This document shows positions 50,556 to 62,209 of a stretch of DNA of 64,000 bases, piece after piece. Position 1 is the first letter of the stretch, and each line of letters starts with the position of its first letter. A model generated the notes under the pieces. The model did not search any database, was not told the DNA's origin, and worked only from the letters and a program-made list of their open reading frames with translations. Source of the stretch: Diphasiastrum complanatum (taxonomy: Eukaryota; Streptophyta; Lycopodiopsida; Lycopodiales; Lycopodiaceae). A program made the position numbers and the translations under genes. Location of the stretch: contig CM055102.1 of assembly GCA_029204225.1 (NCBI GenBank), positions 42,433,229-42,497,228 on the forward strand, given 5' to 3'.

Positions 50556-51099
50556 TCGGTTGAGATGGTGATAGAGGGTGGTGGAGATGATGGATAATCT
50601 ATGGGTACAGGAGGATGTAGAATGAGCTAAAGATGTATGTAGGGTGTGGGGATGGTGTGTGCAGGTCGTTCTGAGATATGAAGGAGATGTTTCAGATTGC
50701 GTGTATGGATCTGATCAAAGATAGTCTTGCAGCATGTGCCATTTCAGAATGTGAGTGATGCAAGCGGCAACGGATCAAATGTTGACAGATCCCCTACTCC
50801 AAAGGATTTGTTGGTTCTACTTGCCTTCTTTACTTCTTCTTGTTTTACAGCTTTAACGGCTTGGTATTCTGCATGATACTAGGCTTCATGGCATTCATTA
50901 GATGTGTTCTTGATATTAGAATGCCCAAACTTGGCAGAAAGGACGGATTGATATTGTAGTATTAATGTCCTGCCTGTCAGAGGACAACTTAGGATCGTTC
51001 TCTCTTGAAAACACTCACATTTGAACAGAGATGCAAGCCTTGAACATTCATTTATAGATCAGCATGCAGCCCAAATGAACATTCAATAGATTCCACAAC
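50556..51099. other. unassigned stretch
   Basis: The G-rich start (GGTGGTGGAGATGATGG) does not continue the copia RNase H cut at 46552. No domain seen. Confidence 0.3.
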
Positions 51100-51440
51100 T
51101 ATCTACTCAAAAAATGTTCGAACTAAGGATATTCACGATGGTGATAAAGTTTTACTTTACACATCTTCCAAAGTCCATCTAGGAAAATGAAAATTCCGTA
51201 GCCAAGGTCCTTATGTTGTCCAATTTTTTTTACAAATGGTGTCGTGCAATTAGAGACGCTTAAAGGCATACCCCTTGACACCTTAGTCAATGTAGTCGCC
51301 TACGACGATACTATGAAAATAACTTTACCATCGATCTTGTTTAAGAAGGACTTCCGGATTATTGATTTTTTCTCTCTCTTTGAACAATTTTTTTTTCATG
51401 TATTTTTCTACCTACTTCTTTCAAAAACCATATGAAGACT
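51100..51440 (+). pseudogene. Ty3/gypsy integrase C-terminal fragment
   Basis: Frames read DGDKVLLYTSSKVHLGK, KFRSQGPYVVQ, then after a frameshift VVQLETLKGIPLDTLVN and YDDTMK. This is the chromodomain-less 'G..VLL....K.....GP..V......G...L.TL.G' tail of gypsy integrase. It may be the 3' end of the element whose gag is at 44960. Confidence 0.68.
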
Positions 51441-51999
51441 CGATTTTGTCGCGAACGAGTTGGTTTCATCGCAAACGGATTTGTTTCTTTTGAATTTGCT
51501 TATGCGGAAGCTTGTAGGACCCTAGACACGCGACTACAGATCACAGAACAAATATGATTCTAGCAATCAAGATAGCAGAAGACAAGGAAATGCACAAGAT
51601 AGAGCAACTGTACTATTAGTTCAATTTTTAGAGTGAGATGATCAGTGTCTTGCTCGTTGGCAGCTTGACGCTATGCTCTTTCGATGTGTTCTGCTCGTTG
51701 GCAGACTTTCATGCACAGTTATTTCGTTTCTATTCTTTTTCTTTTCTGATCTACTCATGCACATTCTCTGTCTGTTCTTTTGATCTAGAAAATAGTTTAT
51801 ATCTCCACTGTGTGGAGTTTACAAGATATCTAAACAGAATTACAAGAGTAGTTAACGTTAATCAACTAATCAGTTACTCTCCGTTGTTGCTAATTGTTTC
51901 AGCTGGGGGTGAAGTTTAAGACTCCATGTCCGTTGAGCTGCCAGCTGGCAACGCGAAAGATTTTCTTTCGTTTCTTTTTGTTTTGTGTCGTGTCGTGTC
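51441..51999. other. unassigned stretch
   Basis: No domain. CTCGTTGGCAG occurs twice (51653 and 51693). Confidence 0.3.
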
Positions 52000-52290
52000 T
52001 TTTTGGTCCTAGAGGCATCATTTAAAATAGTTTGCAAACTCACATCTTTCAACAGAAGAAACACATTTCTTTGGGTATGGAAAAGATAAACTTGAATTAT
52101 TTGAAAAATGTTCAGAAGTAAGGAAACAAAGAAATACCTTTTCAACTTTTTATTTTCGCACTAACTGCTTCAACTGCACAGAAGAGACAACTGGCAAAGC
52201 CGGCACACTTGCATTTCCAACCAACTTAACTTTTTGACCTCGATGAGTGAACTCCAAAGTGTTATCAACATAACTACGAACAGCCACCAG
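52000..52290 (-). pseudogene. possible Ty3/gypsy protease-RT linker fragment
   Basis: The minus strand reads NTLEFTHRGQKVKLVGN then PVVSSVQLKQLVRK and a stop. This resembles the 'F..RG..V.L.G...........S..Q...L..K' linker between gypsy protease and RT. Short and tentative. Confidence 0.45.
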
Positions 52291-52599
52291 TAGTTTTCAT
52301 AGACAAAGAATCATTCCATAGGTTGGGAAGGAGTATAATCGTGAGATACTCTATCAGAAACAACTTCCGAAAACGGTGTGGAGCTGTCTCCTTCCTCTTG
52401 TCCAACTATATTTGCAGGTGTGATGGAGGTGTCCAGGCAAATCATTCGACCTTTGAGTTTCACTTCACGTCGTGTCTTAGGGTTTTCGAGGTACGTTGAC
52501 TTTCGAAAATTGTTCGCCATTCGACCTTTGCTTCGTGTTGCTTCATTTCGCGTCGTGGCAAAGTTGTAGGAGTTCACCATTTCTGACAGGTTTTTTAAG

Positions 52600-53850
52600 C
52601 ACGGGCTCGAAAAATATTATTTGATCATTTGTAATTTTTTCAATACTTGTTAATTTTTTGTCTCTTGTAAATTTTTATATACTTTAAAAATTTTCGATAC
52701 TCAGCTAAATTTTTTAAGATTTATTCGAGTCCAAATCGACCTGAAAAAGCCGAAAATTTTTTCGAGGCATCTCAAATTTTTCTAGATTTTTTCGAGTCAA
52801 GATCAACTCAAAAAAATTGACATTTTTTTTTTCGGGTGATTCAAATTTTTTTGATACTGTTCAATTTTTCAAGTTCTTATAAAATCTTCTTGATATTGTA
52901 CAATTTTGCAATCCATCAGTTTTTCGATCCATCGATTTTTTGCTCCATCACTTTCTCGATCTCATATTTTTTTAAGTTACTGAAATTTTTTCGAGTCATT
53001 GAAATTTTTTTCCATTACTGATAATTTTTTTGAGACTTGAAAATTTTTCGAGTCAATAAAAAAAGAATTTCAACATTTTTTCGATCCATTAATTTTCGAG
53101 TCATTGATTTTTCGATCCATTTATTTATTTTTTTCGATACTTGGTTTTCTCGAGTCGTTCTCATTTTTTTAAGACTTGTTATTTTTCGACTCTGAATTCC
53201 ATCCGTCGGTTTTCGTGATAACTTGCCTACCCTAAATTTTTTGAGTATAACTACGTCAACCGATCCTTCCTTTCTTACTTTATAATTTTTGGAAGAGTTC
53301 ATGTCCGATTGACACATCTTTGTATTTTTTATGATATATGTTCCTATTCCACCTCTTCTCCAAACTAACCGCTCTCATCTAGTCTTGTATTTCTTCCATC
53401 CTTCATTGCTTCTACACACGTATGCTCCACCCAACCGTTCTTCACATTCGTCTTTACCTCTATCTGTCACTTGCAGCCGCCAAGCGCATCTGCCATCTAT
53501 ATCCGCCAATGTACTTTTCAGTTGCATCCATCAAGATCAGTCAACCGCTCCATCCAACAACTTTTGTATCCACCAAATTGCATCCGCCATCTGCTTCATC
53601 TCTATCCACCATCTACTTTATCTACAACCGTCAATCTGTGTTTTTTTGACTCCATCTGACGATCAACTTTTTTCTTTTTTATTGCATCCGCCACCCTCTC
53701 TCTGCCTATCTGTAATTTTTCGAGTCTGCTTGTTTTTCAATTTTTTTTAATTTTTTTGAGTCTGATTGTCTTCGACTTGGTGTAATTTCGAGTCTGAACA
53801 TTTTTTTGATACCTTTGCATTTCTCACCACTATAGAGACTCTAAAGAACA
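52600..53850. repeat. second T-rich tract with TTTTTCGA/TTCGAG motifs
   Basis: It resembles 43040-44800: T runs broken by TTCGAG, CGATCCAT and GAGTC(A/T)(T/G)TGA. It passes at 53330-53720 into a C+T-rich part with repeated (T/G)CATCC(A/G)(T/C/A)C phrases. The plus-strand ORFs here are low-complexity artefacts. Confidence 0.6.
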
Positions 53851-54095
53851 AATGCCAGAATCAGATTTTGATCACAGTGCCGAGGTACTAGAGATGCCTC
53901 TGACATTGAAATTGGTTCTATGTGAACATCGTGCCATACTCCAGTGGCACACACAAGCAAAAATGCTCTTTTAGATGCTTGATTTCAAAATTTCTAAGTG
54001 GAAGAGTTATCAAAGCCTCTACTTGATGTACCAGGCCTATGAAAATTTTGCTGATGTTCCGTGTTGATATTCCCAATATTTAGCTCTATGTCTAC

Positions 54096-54482
54096 TTGGC
54101 TGCTAGCAGTCTTACTACCTTCGGCTTTCCAAGTGGTCCTAAAGAAAAACCAGTGAAGCTGACCAATATAATACAACAATCCTATGCCAAGTTCCTTGAC
54201 ACCTCAGTCGACAAGTGGAAGAACAAGGATGACATCCTGCTCGAAGCCATCAAATCCAAAGAATTAGGAGCTGCCTGTGTCTACCTCACCAGGTACACAT
54301 TTACATGCAAGGCACATCTATTGTGGATTCCCCTCCAGATTTTTGCCACGCATGGAAAATCCTATAAAGCCCGCCACAACTTGTATAATTGGGTAGGATT
54401 TATCTCCAAACAATTGATCCATACATTACAAAAGGAGGCCCCAGTAACATCATTGGGCTACATCTTTTTTTATCTTGCTTGA
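54096..54482 (+). CDS. unrecognised ORF, 128 residues
   Basis: It encodes KPVKLTNIIQQSYAKFLDTS and later ACVYLTRYTFTCKAHLLWIP and YKARHNLYNWVGFISKQL, then a stop. Composition is normal for a globular protein, and the reading continues in sense after the stop for a short distance (LRLALLPRDTT-like in another frame), which suggests a decayed longer gene. I recognise no family. It could belong to a retroelement gag or a plant transposon accessory protein. Confidence 0.35.
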   Translation: MAASSLTTFGFPSGPKEKPVKLTNIIQQSYAKFLDTSVDKWKNKDDILLEAIKSKELGAACVYLTRYTFTCKAHLLWIPLQIFATHGKSYKARHNLYNWVGFISKQLIHTLQKEAPVTSLGYIFFYLA

Positions 54483-54937
54483 AGTCAATCCTCTATCGAC
54501 TTGAGGCTTGCATTGCTTCCACGAGATACTACTACTAGCAGAGGCTATACACCATCCATAGCTTCAGCTACATCTTGCCCACAAGTTCATTAGAGAAAAT
54601 ATGGGCCCAAAGAGGGTCCTATAAGAAATGCCATATAGGAGAGAGAAAAATAACTATAAAGTAATTATAATATCATTTTCTAAATTCTTTACGCATCTGC
54701 CCGCACTACTTTCCATCTAAATGAATGCACCTTAGTTTAGTCACATCAAACTTCACTGGTATTTAACCACAGTTAAAATATAATTTTTTAAAATGCTGAA
54801 ATATTCTCTCCCAATAGTTGGAAACAATAAAAAATTTGAATTATGAGTGACACTTTTGAAAAGCCTACACCATCTCTATCTCCAGTAGAGTCGTTAGCGC
54901 CATCTCCAGCTTTGTTATTGTTTAGAATGCACATTCA

Positions 54938-55276
54938 ATGCAAAGAATACATTATTTGGAAGAGGAATCAAGGAAAATATCAAAGGAGTGCGAAGAAAAA
55001 TCTACAAAGATGAAAACTTGTTTGAATGAAAATGAGATGCTCAAGGAGGAGATCCAAAGGTTGAAATCTTCTTTGCATCATTATACAACTAATAATGATG
55101 AGATAAAAATTGCATTTCAATCCATGCGTATCTCATATTTGTCTCTTGTTAAAGATATGGATGTGCTCAACAGAAAGGTCCGAAGCAACAAGAGGAAAAG
55201 ACTGGTAAACAAGGATATATGTGATCTATCATCCAGAGGAGGTCATAGAAAAAGACGAATCTGTGCATTCAAGTAA
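54938..55276 (+). CDS. unrecognised coiled-coil ORF, 112 residues
   Basis: The sequence has strong heptad character and charge in its first 70 residues (EEESRKISKECEEKSTKMK, LKEEIQRLKSSLHHY) and a basic tail (RKVRSNKRKRLVNKD, GGHRKRRI) that looks like a nuclear localisation signal. It lies 450 bp after the other unrecognised ORF on the same strand and may be part of one former gene. The ATG is at 54938 and the frame is open to the stop. Confidence 0.35.
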   Translation: MQRIHYLEEESRKISKECEEKSTKMKTCLNENEMLKEEIQRLKSSLHHYTTNNDEIKIAFQSMRISYLSLVKDMDVLNRKVRSNKRKRLVNKDICDLSSRGGHRKRRICAFK

Positions 55277-55734
55277 GTTATAGCTTATTTGTTACTGAAA
55301 ATTGCTTGGCTGGAATCACCAGACAAGAACAGAGAGCTGCGAATTCATGACGGTTTGCTGGCTAGGAAGCACAAAACCGAGTATGTGGAGATTCGTGGAA
55401 CGGCTCAAAATTGTAAAAAGAATCAGAGACAAGGAATTGTTGGTTGAATCAGAAAGCAAGCAAGTTTGAAGCTAAAAAATTCTTATGGAGGGTTGCTTGG
55501 CGTTTATGATTGGTTTGAATCCAATCGAATACCGTTTGAAGAGCAGTTTGGAGCAGAAGATAACCTATAGTAGGGCGACCTCAGCCAGTTAGGAGCTGCA
55601 AAGGAAAGCTCAGGGAAAGCTTGAGTAAAGCTCAATATATTCTTCTCTTCAAAATTGCTAGGGTTTCAAGGGACAAAATATGAGATATCTCCTTGTAGGA
55701 GGACGTTTTCAAAGTTGTGAGAGGCTGTGAATGG

Positions 55735-55815
55735 GCGCCTTGGTAGCGTGATTCAGCGGTAGGGAGACCGCGACTGGCCGTGGAGGAGGAAGGCAACCAG
55801 TTCGATCCATGTGGA
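55735..55815 (+). mobile_element. possible tRNA-like SINE head
   Basis: The plus strand has an A-box-like GTGATTCAGCGGTAGG (55746-55761) and a B-box-like CAGTTCGATCC (55798-55808), about 40 bp apart. The A box departs from consensus at one base. Unlike the insertion at 35686, no flanking duplication was found. Confidence 0.35.
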
Positions 55816-56474
55816 GCTGCCATAGCCCATGAAGGAGAGAGAAAACTCCATCGCTGAGAGAGAGAGGAGGAGGAGAGGTCGCGGGAGCTCTCGCGCGCTC
55901 AGTCCTAATCATCAGCTAGCAGCCTGAAGTGTTCAGTGCTTCGAAGGCCTTTGATCGACGCACGATCATTGGATCTAAAGGATCCGTTGGATTGAAGTGA
56001 AAAAGTCTGAAGGGGTCTGAAGTGCAAAGTGCATTGCAACTTCATTAAAAAATTTCAAACTGAAAAAATTGTTGGGTCCCAAGTCTTTGAAGGGTGAAGT
56101 TTCTTCATACTGAAGAAACAGTTCAAAAACCCAAATTGTCCTTATTTTCACCTCCTTTAGCCTATTTTGACCAAACGAAAGGTTATAGCCTCCAAACGAA
56201 GGGCACCCTGACTGTACCTGCAAGTGTGGTACACCAAAACAGAGTGATTGTCGTGGAGAAAGTGTTCTAAGTGCACCAGAAGTGATTTCACAATTCCACT
56301 GGGCAAGAAGCTGGGAGTTGGTGACATGAAGCATTTTGGAAAACGACGCAAGTTTGACTTTCAATTTGGCGAAGGAGCGGTAGGTGGCCTGGTAAGCTAA
56401 AAATTGCAGGTCATTATTATCGATTTTTGACATCACAGTTGGCTCTAGCATACACTTTATAGCCTACAGGTGAA
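55816..56474. other. stretch preceding the copia element
   Basis: A minus-strand frame of 158 codons (56451-55975) is open but shows no domain; it is probably chance. No 5' LTR matching the region after 60600 is visible. Confidence 0.3.
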
Positions 56475-59400
56475 GTTTTAAGCAGTTCGGAGACTGCAAA
56501 CATCAATGAGGCAATTTTGGGCGATGCAAGCAAACTCGATGGGGCTTCTAACTACAACATCTGGAAATTCAAAATGAAGAGCATTTTGATGGAAAAAGAG
56601 TTGTGGAAAATCGTGGCAGGTATTGAAGTTCGACCAAATACCACTCCAGGTGACATAAGGGCCTTTGATAAAAAGGCACAGAGAGCATTATCCTTGATCA
56701 ATTTTTTAGTGAAAGACCATGTGATCACTCACATAAGTGATGCCACGACGGCTAGGGGAGCTTGGAAAGCTCTTAGAATGCAATTTCAAACTTGCAATCC
56801 AGCTTGAGCCATGTTCTTGAAGTCGAGATTGAACACATTAAGGATGGAAGAAAATGAATCAGTGGGATCCTTCTTCACCAGGATAAAGGAGTTGAGAGAT
56901 CAACTTGTGACGATTGGAGAACCAATCAGAGATATTGAATTGGTACATACCACAATGAGCAATGTCTCGGAAGGGCTACAGATGTTTGTGAGCGGCATTG
57001 CTTCGAGGGAGAGGTTGCCTACTTTTGAAGACTTCCACGAAATCATGTTGCAAGAAGAGCAGCGTCGCGAAGTGGTGAAGTCAAGACAAACCCCACAAGA
57101 GGATCAAGCCTTGCTTGCTAAAGGCAAGCAGAAAGGATGGAAAAGGATTCCTAAGAAATCCAAGGATGATGATGATGAAGGAGAGTCATCATCAAAAGAG
57201 AAAAAGAAGAAGAAAGAAAAATGTTACTATTGCCACAAACCGGGTCATTGGGCACACGATTGTTATAAGAAGAAAGCAGACATAAAGGCGGGAAAAGTGA
57301 CTCAACAAGGAAACAATGCCAAAGATGATGGAGAAGATGACGAGACAACTATTTTCTCATCGGCATTGGCATCCCAAGTTGATGATGGTGCCAGATGGTT
57401 TATAGAAAGGGATTTGACCGGAACACGTGATTGGTTTGAAAAATTCTCACCAATCCATGATGGGGATAAGGTCACTCAAGCCAATGGAGAGGAATGCCAG
57501 ATACAGGGTGTGGTCAATGTACTTGTGCAATTTCCTGATGGAAAAATTAAAAACATCCCTAATGTACTTTATGTTCCTGGACTCAAAAAGAGTTTGCTTT
57601 CTGTTGGCGTAATGGCAAATCAACATCTTAAAGTTGAATTTGTCAAGGATGGATGCCTTATGAAGGATACGAACCACAACCACAAAGTGGTGGCGAAGGG
57701 TTATAGAGATAGTAATTGTGGCCTTTATAAATTGGATGCTGCAAAACCAGGTGAATATGGTTTGGCTATCTCAACAACATCTCAATCCAAGTTATGGCAC
57801 AGAAGACTTGGTCATTTGAACTATGGGAGCTTGAGATTGATGGCGAAGCTGAATATGGTAATAGGGTTACCAGCATTGCAGGATGATCATCATGCAATAT
57901 GTGAAGGATGCATCATGGAAAATCATCACAGAGAGACATTCAAGAAAAGTGTGCAAGAGCTAAGAAACCGCTGGAACTAATTCACAACGACCTGTGCGGC
58001 CCAATGAAGACCATGTCGTTGGGAAAAGCATATTATTTTATGACTTTCATAGATGATTACTCTAGGAGGACATGGATTTATTTCTAGAAATCTGACGCTT
58101 TTGCTCGCTTCAAGGAGTTCAAAACTTTGGTAGAGAACCAACTAGATGCACGCATCAAAGTGCTAAGATCTGATAGAGGGGGTGAATACAAATGATGATT
58201 TTGAAGACTTTTGCAAAGAACACGACATTAAAAGACAATTCACATAGTCACACACGCCGCATAGTAATGGTGTAGCTGAAAGGAAAAACTGAACTATTAT
58301 GGAGAGTGCACTCTCCATGATGAAGCAAATGGGCTTGACCGATTCACTTTGGTCGGAAGCGTGCAGTGCGGCAACGTTCTTGCAAAATAGGAGCCCTACA
58401 GTTGCGGTTCCAAATGTGACTCCTGAAGAAGCATTTACTGGAATAAAGCCAAAAATCGACAAATTTCGTGTCATTGGATGTAAGGCCTATGTACATGTTC
58501 CAAAGGAGGAGCGAAAGAAACTTGATGCCAAAGCAATCAAGTGTATCTTCGTTGGTTATGATGAAAGAACAAAAGCTTACAGGTGTTTTGATCCTGTAAT
58601 GAACAAGATTCACATTAGCAAAGATGTGATCTTTGATGAAACACATAGGTATGAAGATGAAGACCGTGGAAGCGGTGAAAGCATCAAGAGACTTCCCACA
58701 GTTCTGGAGGAAGAAAATGAAGAAGATGCTCCACAAAATGATGCACGTGAAGACGAAAGTCGATAGGGCGAATATGAAATAACACCATCTATTCAAGAGC
58801 CTAGGGGGAGGTACTTGCCAATAGGAGCAATAAAGGAGAAACCGGTTGGAAGTAAGAGGCATTACTTGGACACTCCTTGGGATATGTACTCTCCACGTAG
58901 GTATCACCTGAATCTAAGATACCAAAATGGTATGAAAAGATCATGAAGGACGCAAAGCTAAATCAAACAGGATCTAGCACACAAAGTGAAGTGAGAAGAT
59001 CAACACGGGAAAGGAAGTCTCCTGATCGTTATCATGTGAACTATGCCCTAATGACTGACATTTTGAAGTGTCAAGAGCCATCGACGTTTGATGAGGCAAA
59101 AGATCACAAAGAGTGGCAAAGGGCAATGGAAGAAGAGATAGAGTCCATCCAAAGAATGATACATGGGAGTTGGTTGATCTATCACTTGGAAAGAAACCCA
59201 TTGACAACAAATGGGTGCTTAGAAAAAAGTTTCATGCGGATGGCACAATAGCAAAGTATAAGGCATGCCTAGTAGTGAAGGGTTATGAGCAAAGCAAAGG
59301 AATTGACTATGAAGAGACATTTGCTCCAATGGCTAAGTGGACTACGCGCTTATCATTGCCTTAGCATCTCATTTTGGGTGGAAGATCCATCAAATGGATG

Positions 59401-60596
59401 TGAAGTCTGCATTTTTGAATGGTGACTTAGAGGAAGAAGTTTACATGGTCCAACCGTAGGGCTTCATGGCAAAAGGGCAAGAACAGAAAGTATGTAAACT
59501 ACACAAAGCACTTTATGGCCTTAAGCAAGTGCCACACGCATGGTATGGACGCATTGACAGTTACTTTCTTTCACATGGATTTGTAAGAACAAATTCAGAT
59601 CCAAATCTTTATGGTCTTATAAATGATGACAACATTGCCTTGGCTTACGTTGATGAAATCATTATCACTGGCAATGATGAGAACCTCACTCGTTCTATCA
59701 AAGCCAACTTGTGCAAGCAATTTGAGATGACAGATTTAGATCTTATGCACTATTGCTTGGGTGTCGAAGTATGACAAACTAGCAGTGATATCAGGTTATG
59801 TCAAAACAAGTATGTAGGCGAGATATTGGAGAGATTTCACATGACAGAGTGCAAACCTTCCATCACCCCTTGCGAAGCTGGTAAGAAATTATCTCGTATT
59901 GATGATAGTGCACATGTTGATGCTACACTATTTCGTCAACTAGTTGGAAGTTTAATATATCTTACAACTACACGTCCTGATATCTGCTATGTCGTAAGTT
60001 TGATTAGCCCATTCATGTCATCACCCACTATGAACCATTGGAAAGCTGCAAAAAGGATTTTGAGGTATGTAAAAGGTACACCAAACCTTGTTCTAGTCTA
60101 CAAAAGACAAAGAATTTTACCTAAGTTGCAAGGTTATGTTGACGCTGATTGGGCTGGAAGTATAGATGATAGAAAGTCAACAACAGGTTATACCTTCAAT
60201 TTTGGTAGCGGCTGTTTTTCATGGTCTAGCAAGAAGCAAGATACTATTTCTCTTTCTTCCACAAAAGCCGAATATAAAGCGTTGAGTTCTGCTACCCAGG
60301 AAGCTATTTGGCTACGTAAGTTGTTATGTGAGATTGGCATGAAGCAGGTAAATCCCACTGTTATTTTTTGTGACAGTCAAAGAGGAATACAATTGGCTAA
60401 AAATCCAATCTTTCACGCAAGGACAAAACATATTGAAGTAAAATATCACTTTGTGCGTGAAAAATCACAATCTGAACACATAGGTATTGTACATTGTTCT
60501 ACGTTGTTACAAGTTGCTGATATATTTACAAAAGCTTTAAGTAAAGAAAAGTTTGAAAATTTTAGAGCCAAACTTGGCTTAGACCAGTTCATGTAA
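56475..60596 (+). pseudogene. Ty1/copia gag-pol, nearly full length but inactivated
   Basis: Domains in order: gag (LDGASNYNIWKFKMK, 56538 onward) with an intact knuckle CYYCHKPGHWAHDC (57222-57263); protease (57388-57640); GAG-pre-integrase (WHRRLGHLNYGSL, about 57796); integrase (DLCGPMKTMS, LRSDRGGEY, VAERKN, DVIFDE; 57985-58640); RT (MDVKSAFLNGDLEEEV, KALYGLKQVPHAWY; 59100-59770); RNase H (YVDADWAGSIDDRKSTTGY, HARTKHIEVKYHFVRE) to the stop at 60596. Lesions: a stop at 56805; the DSGA protease motif replaced by ERDLTGT; frameshifts near 57980, 58190, 59160 and 59350; stops at 58087, 58764, 59457 and 59773; and YVDD changed to YVDE (59646-59657). No ATG precedes the gag start and no LTR pair was found. 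Confidence 0.93.
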
Positions 60597-62209
60597 AAGC
60601 CTTTACTTGTAATGCTATCATGGAGGTATGTTCCATGAATAGAGTATACTCTAAAATGAGAAGTGACGTTGATCATCGAGGGAGAGAGTTAAAATAGCAA
60701 TGATCGACTTATACAATGCTTTCTTATTTCGACGGCACCACGTGTGCTTAGTTCTAGAGTTATTGGGCCATCTTTATTTTACGAGCCCTTTGAGTGTTTT
60801 TAAGAAACTCATCTTTGTACTTACAAAGCAGTTGAATATACAGTTTGAAGAGAGCAATTCTGAATTCTTGTTGCACTTGACATTGTGCTATGGTGATTGA
60901 TCCGGTCGGGTGTTTTCAATTGTGTTTTCTTAACTCGTGTGTGCTCAGATTTGCTTGATTTGATCTCTTATTGATTGCACTTGATTGAAATTGCCAATCT
61001 AGATCTAATTTTGAGAGCTAGTTTTGTAACAATTGGTAGATCAATCAATCAATTACTCTTGTGAATAATTTTGGCATTCATTTATGGTCCTTTTCTCTGT
61101 ACTTTCAATAGAAGAACATAGACATGAGCACAAACTCTCAAGAATGGAACAACTCTAAATCAAGAATTGCTGGCGTGGTACAGATAGCATTATCAGCTAT
61201 GATACCACTCTTGCTAATATGATATCCAAACAAGAGAAAACAACATTAAATTATTACAAGATCGATGCAAACTGCTGATTCATACTATTACTTAGATCGT
61301 TTTAGAGAGGAATATCTTTGTAGGTGTCTAAGACAACCATGAAGAAAGTGATATGATCAGGCGTCTATGACAACCGTGCTTCCTTTGTGTCAAATTTTCA
61401 ATATGAGTTTTGGGAATGAGTATCGATAATAGAGAAAGAAATTATCGGAAAGCATTCATCAGTGTATGCACACATAAAGAAAATAGAGAATCTATATACT
61501 AGTTGTTGTGATGACAACGATCAGATCATGATCCTATGCCCAAGAATGGTTCACAATATTAATGCGCTATATGATGTGATCCTAGTACATTGGTTACATA
61601 TTGAGTAATAACTCTCTACTTCTTAAATTGCTCTCTCTCTCTCTAGTGATGTTTGATTGTATGGAATCTAATAGTCTGATACAATGAGTTCATAAAGGAC
61701 TCTAATTCACGCTTCTGTTGGTCTTTGATGATAAATCTCCGTATGTTTGATTGAGACTGATTTATTGTATATATATGTGTACATACATCAGCTGCGGTGG
61801 TCGTGAAAATTACAACTGTACCATTTAGTGTAAATTGTGTAGGTAACAGTCATGAAGTGGTGCAGTTACTACATAGTGGTAGTTTGAATGGTGGCATAAT
61901 CTGTATTGGATAGAGCAGAGAAAGAGCTCCATTTTAAGTGGTGACAGTCGACAGATGTCGAAGGTGTCGAATGAGTCAAGTCGACTATTTGCCTTTGAGT
62001 CAATGTCGATGGAGTTGGAGTCGGGTATGTCGAGTCGATCCTGCTCTGCTTCAAAGTTGATGTGTACACAAATTGTTCGACTTATGCGAGTAAGACTGCA
62101 TACTGCTGTAGAGAGTGGATATTTACATAGTATAGGAGTACTCAAGAGATGAATTCAGACGAGTATAAGTAAATGTAAAGATTAAACTCCAATACTCTCC
62201 CTTAAGCTT
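60597..62209. other. copia 3' flank and probable LTR of the next antisense element
   Basis: The right part ends at TTGGAGT(T)TAATC (minus) beside the purine tract AAGCTTAAGGGAGAG (minus, 62210-62196), so an antisense 3' LTR probably begins near 62195. A PBS-like GTGGTATCATAGC (minus) at 61193-61181 may mark another element edge. Exact LTR limits could not be fixed. A short CT run lies at 61631-61642. Confidence 0.4.

Noticed and set aside
53331-53750. 139-residue plus-strand ORF
   Set aside because: It lies in a C+T-rich low-complexity tract with CATCC repeats; no domain and skewed composition.
55975-56451. 158-residue minus-strand ORF before the copia gag
   Set aside because: No recognisable domain, opposite to the element it adjoins, and no supporting context.
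58344-58907. 187-residue minus-strand ORF
   Set aside because: Antisense shadow of the copia integrase.
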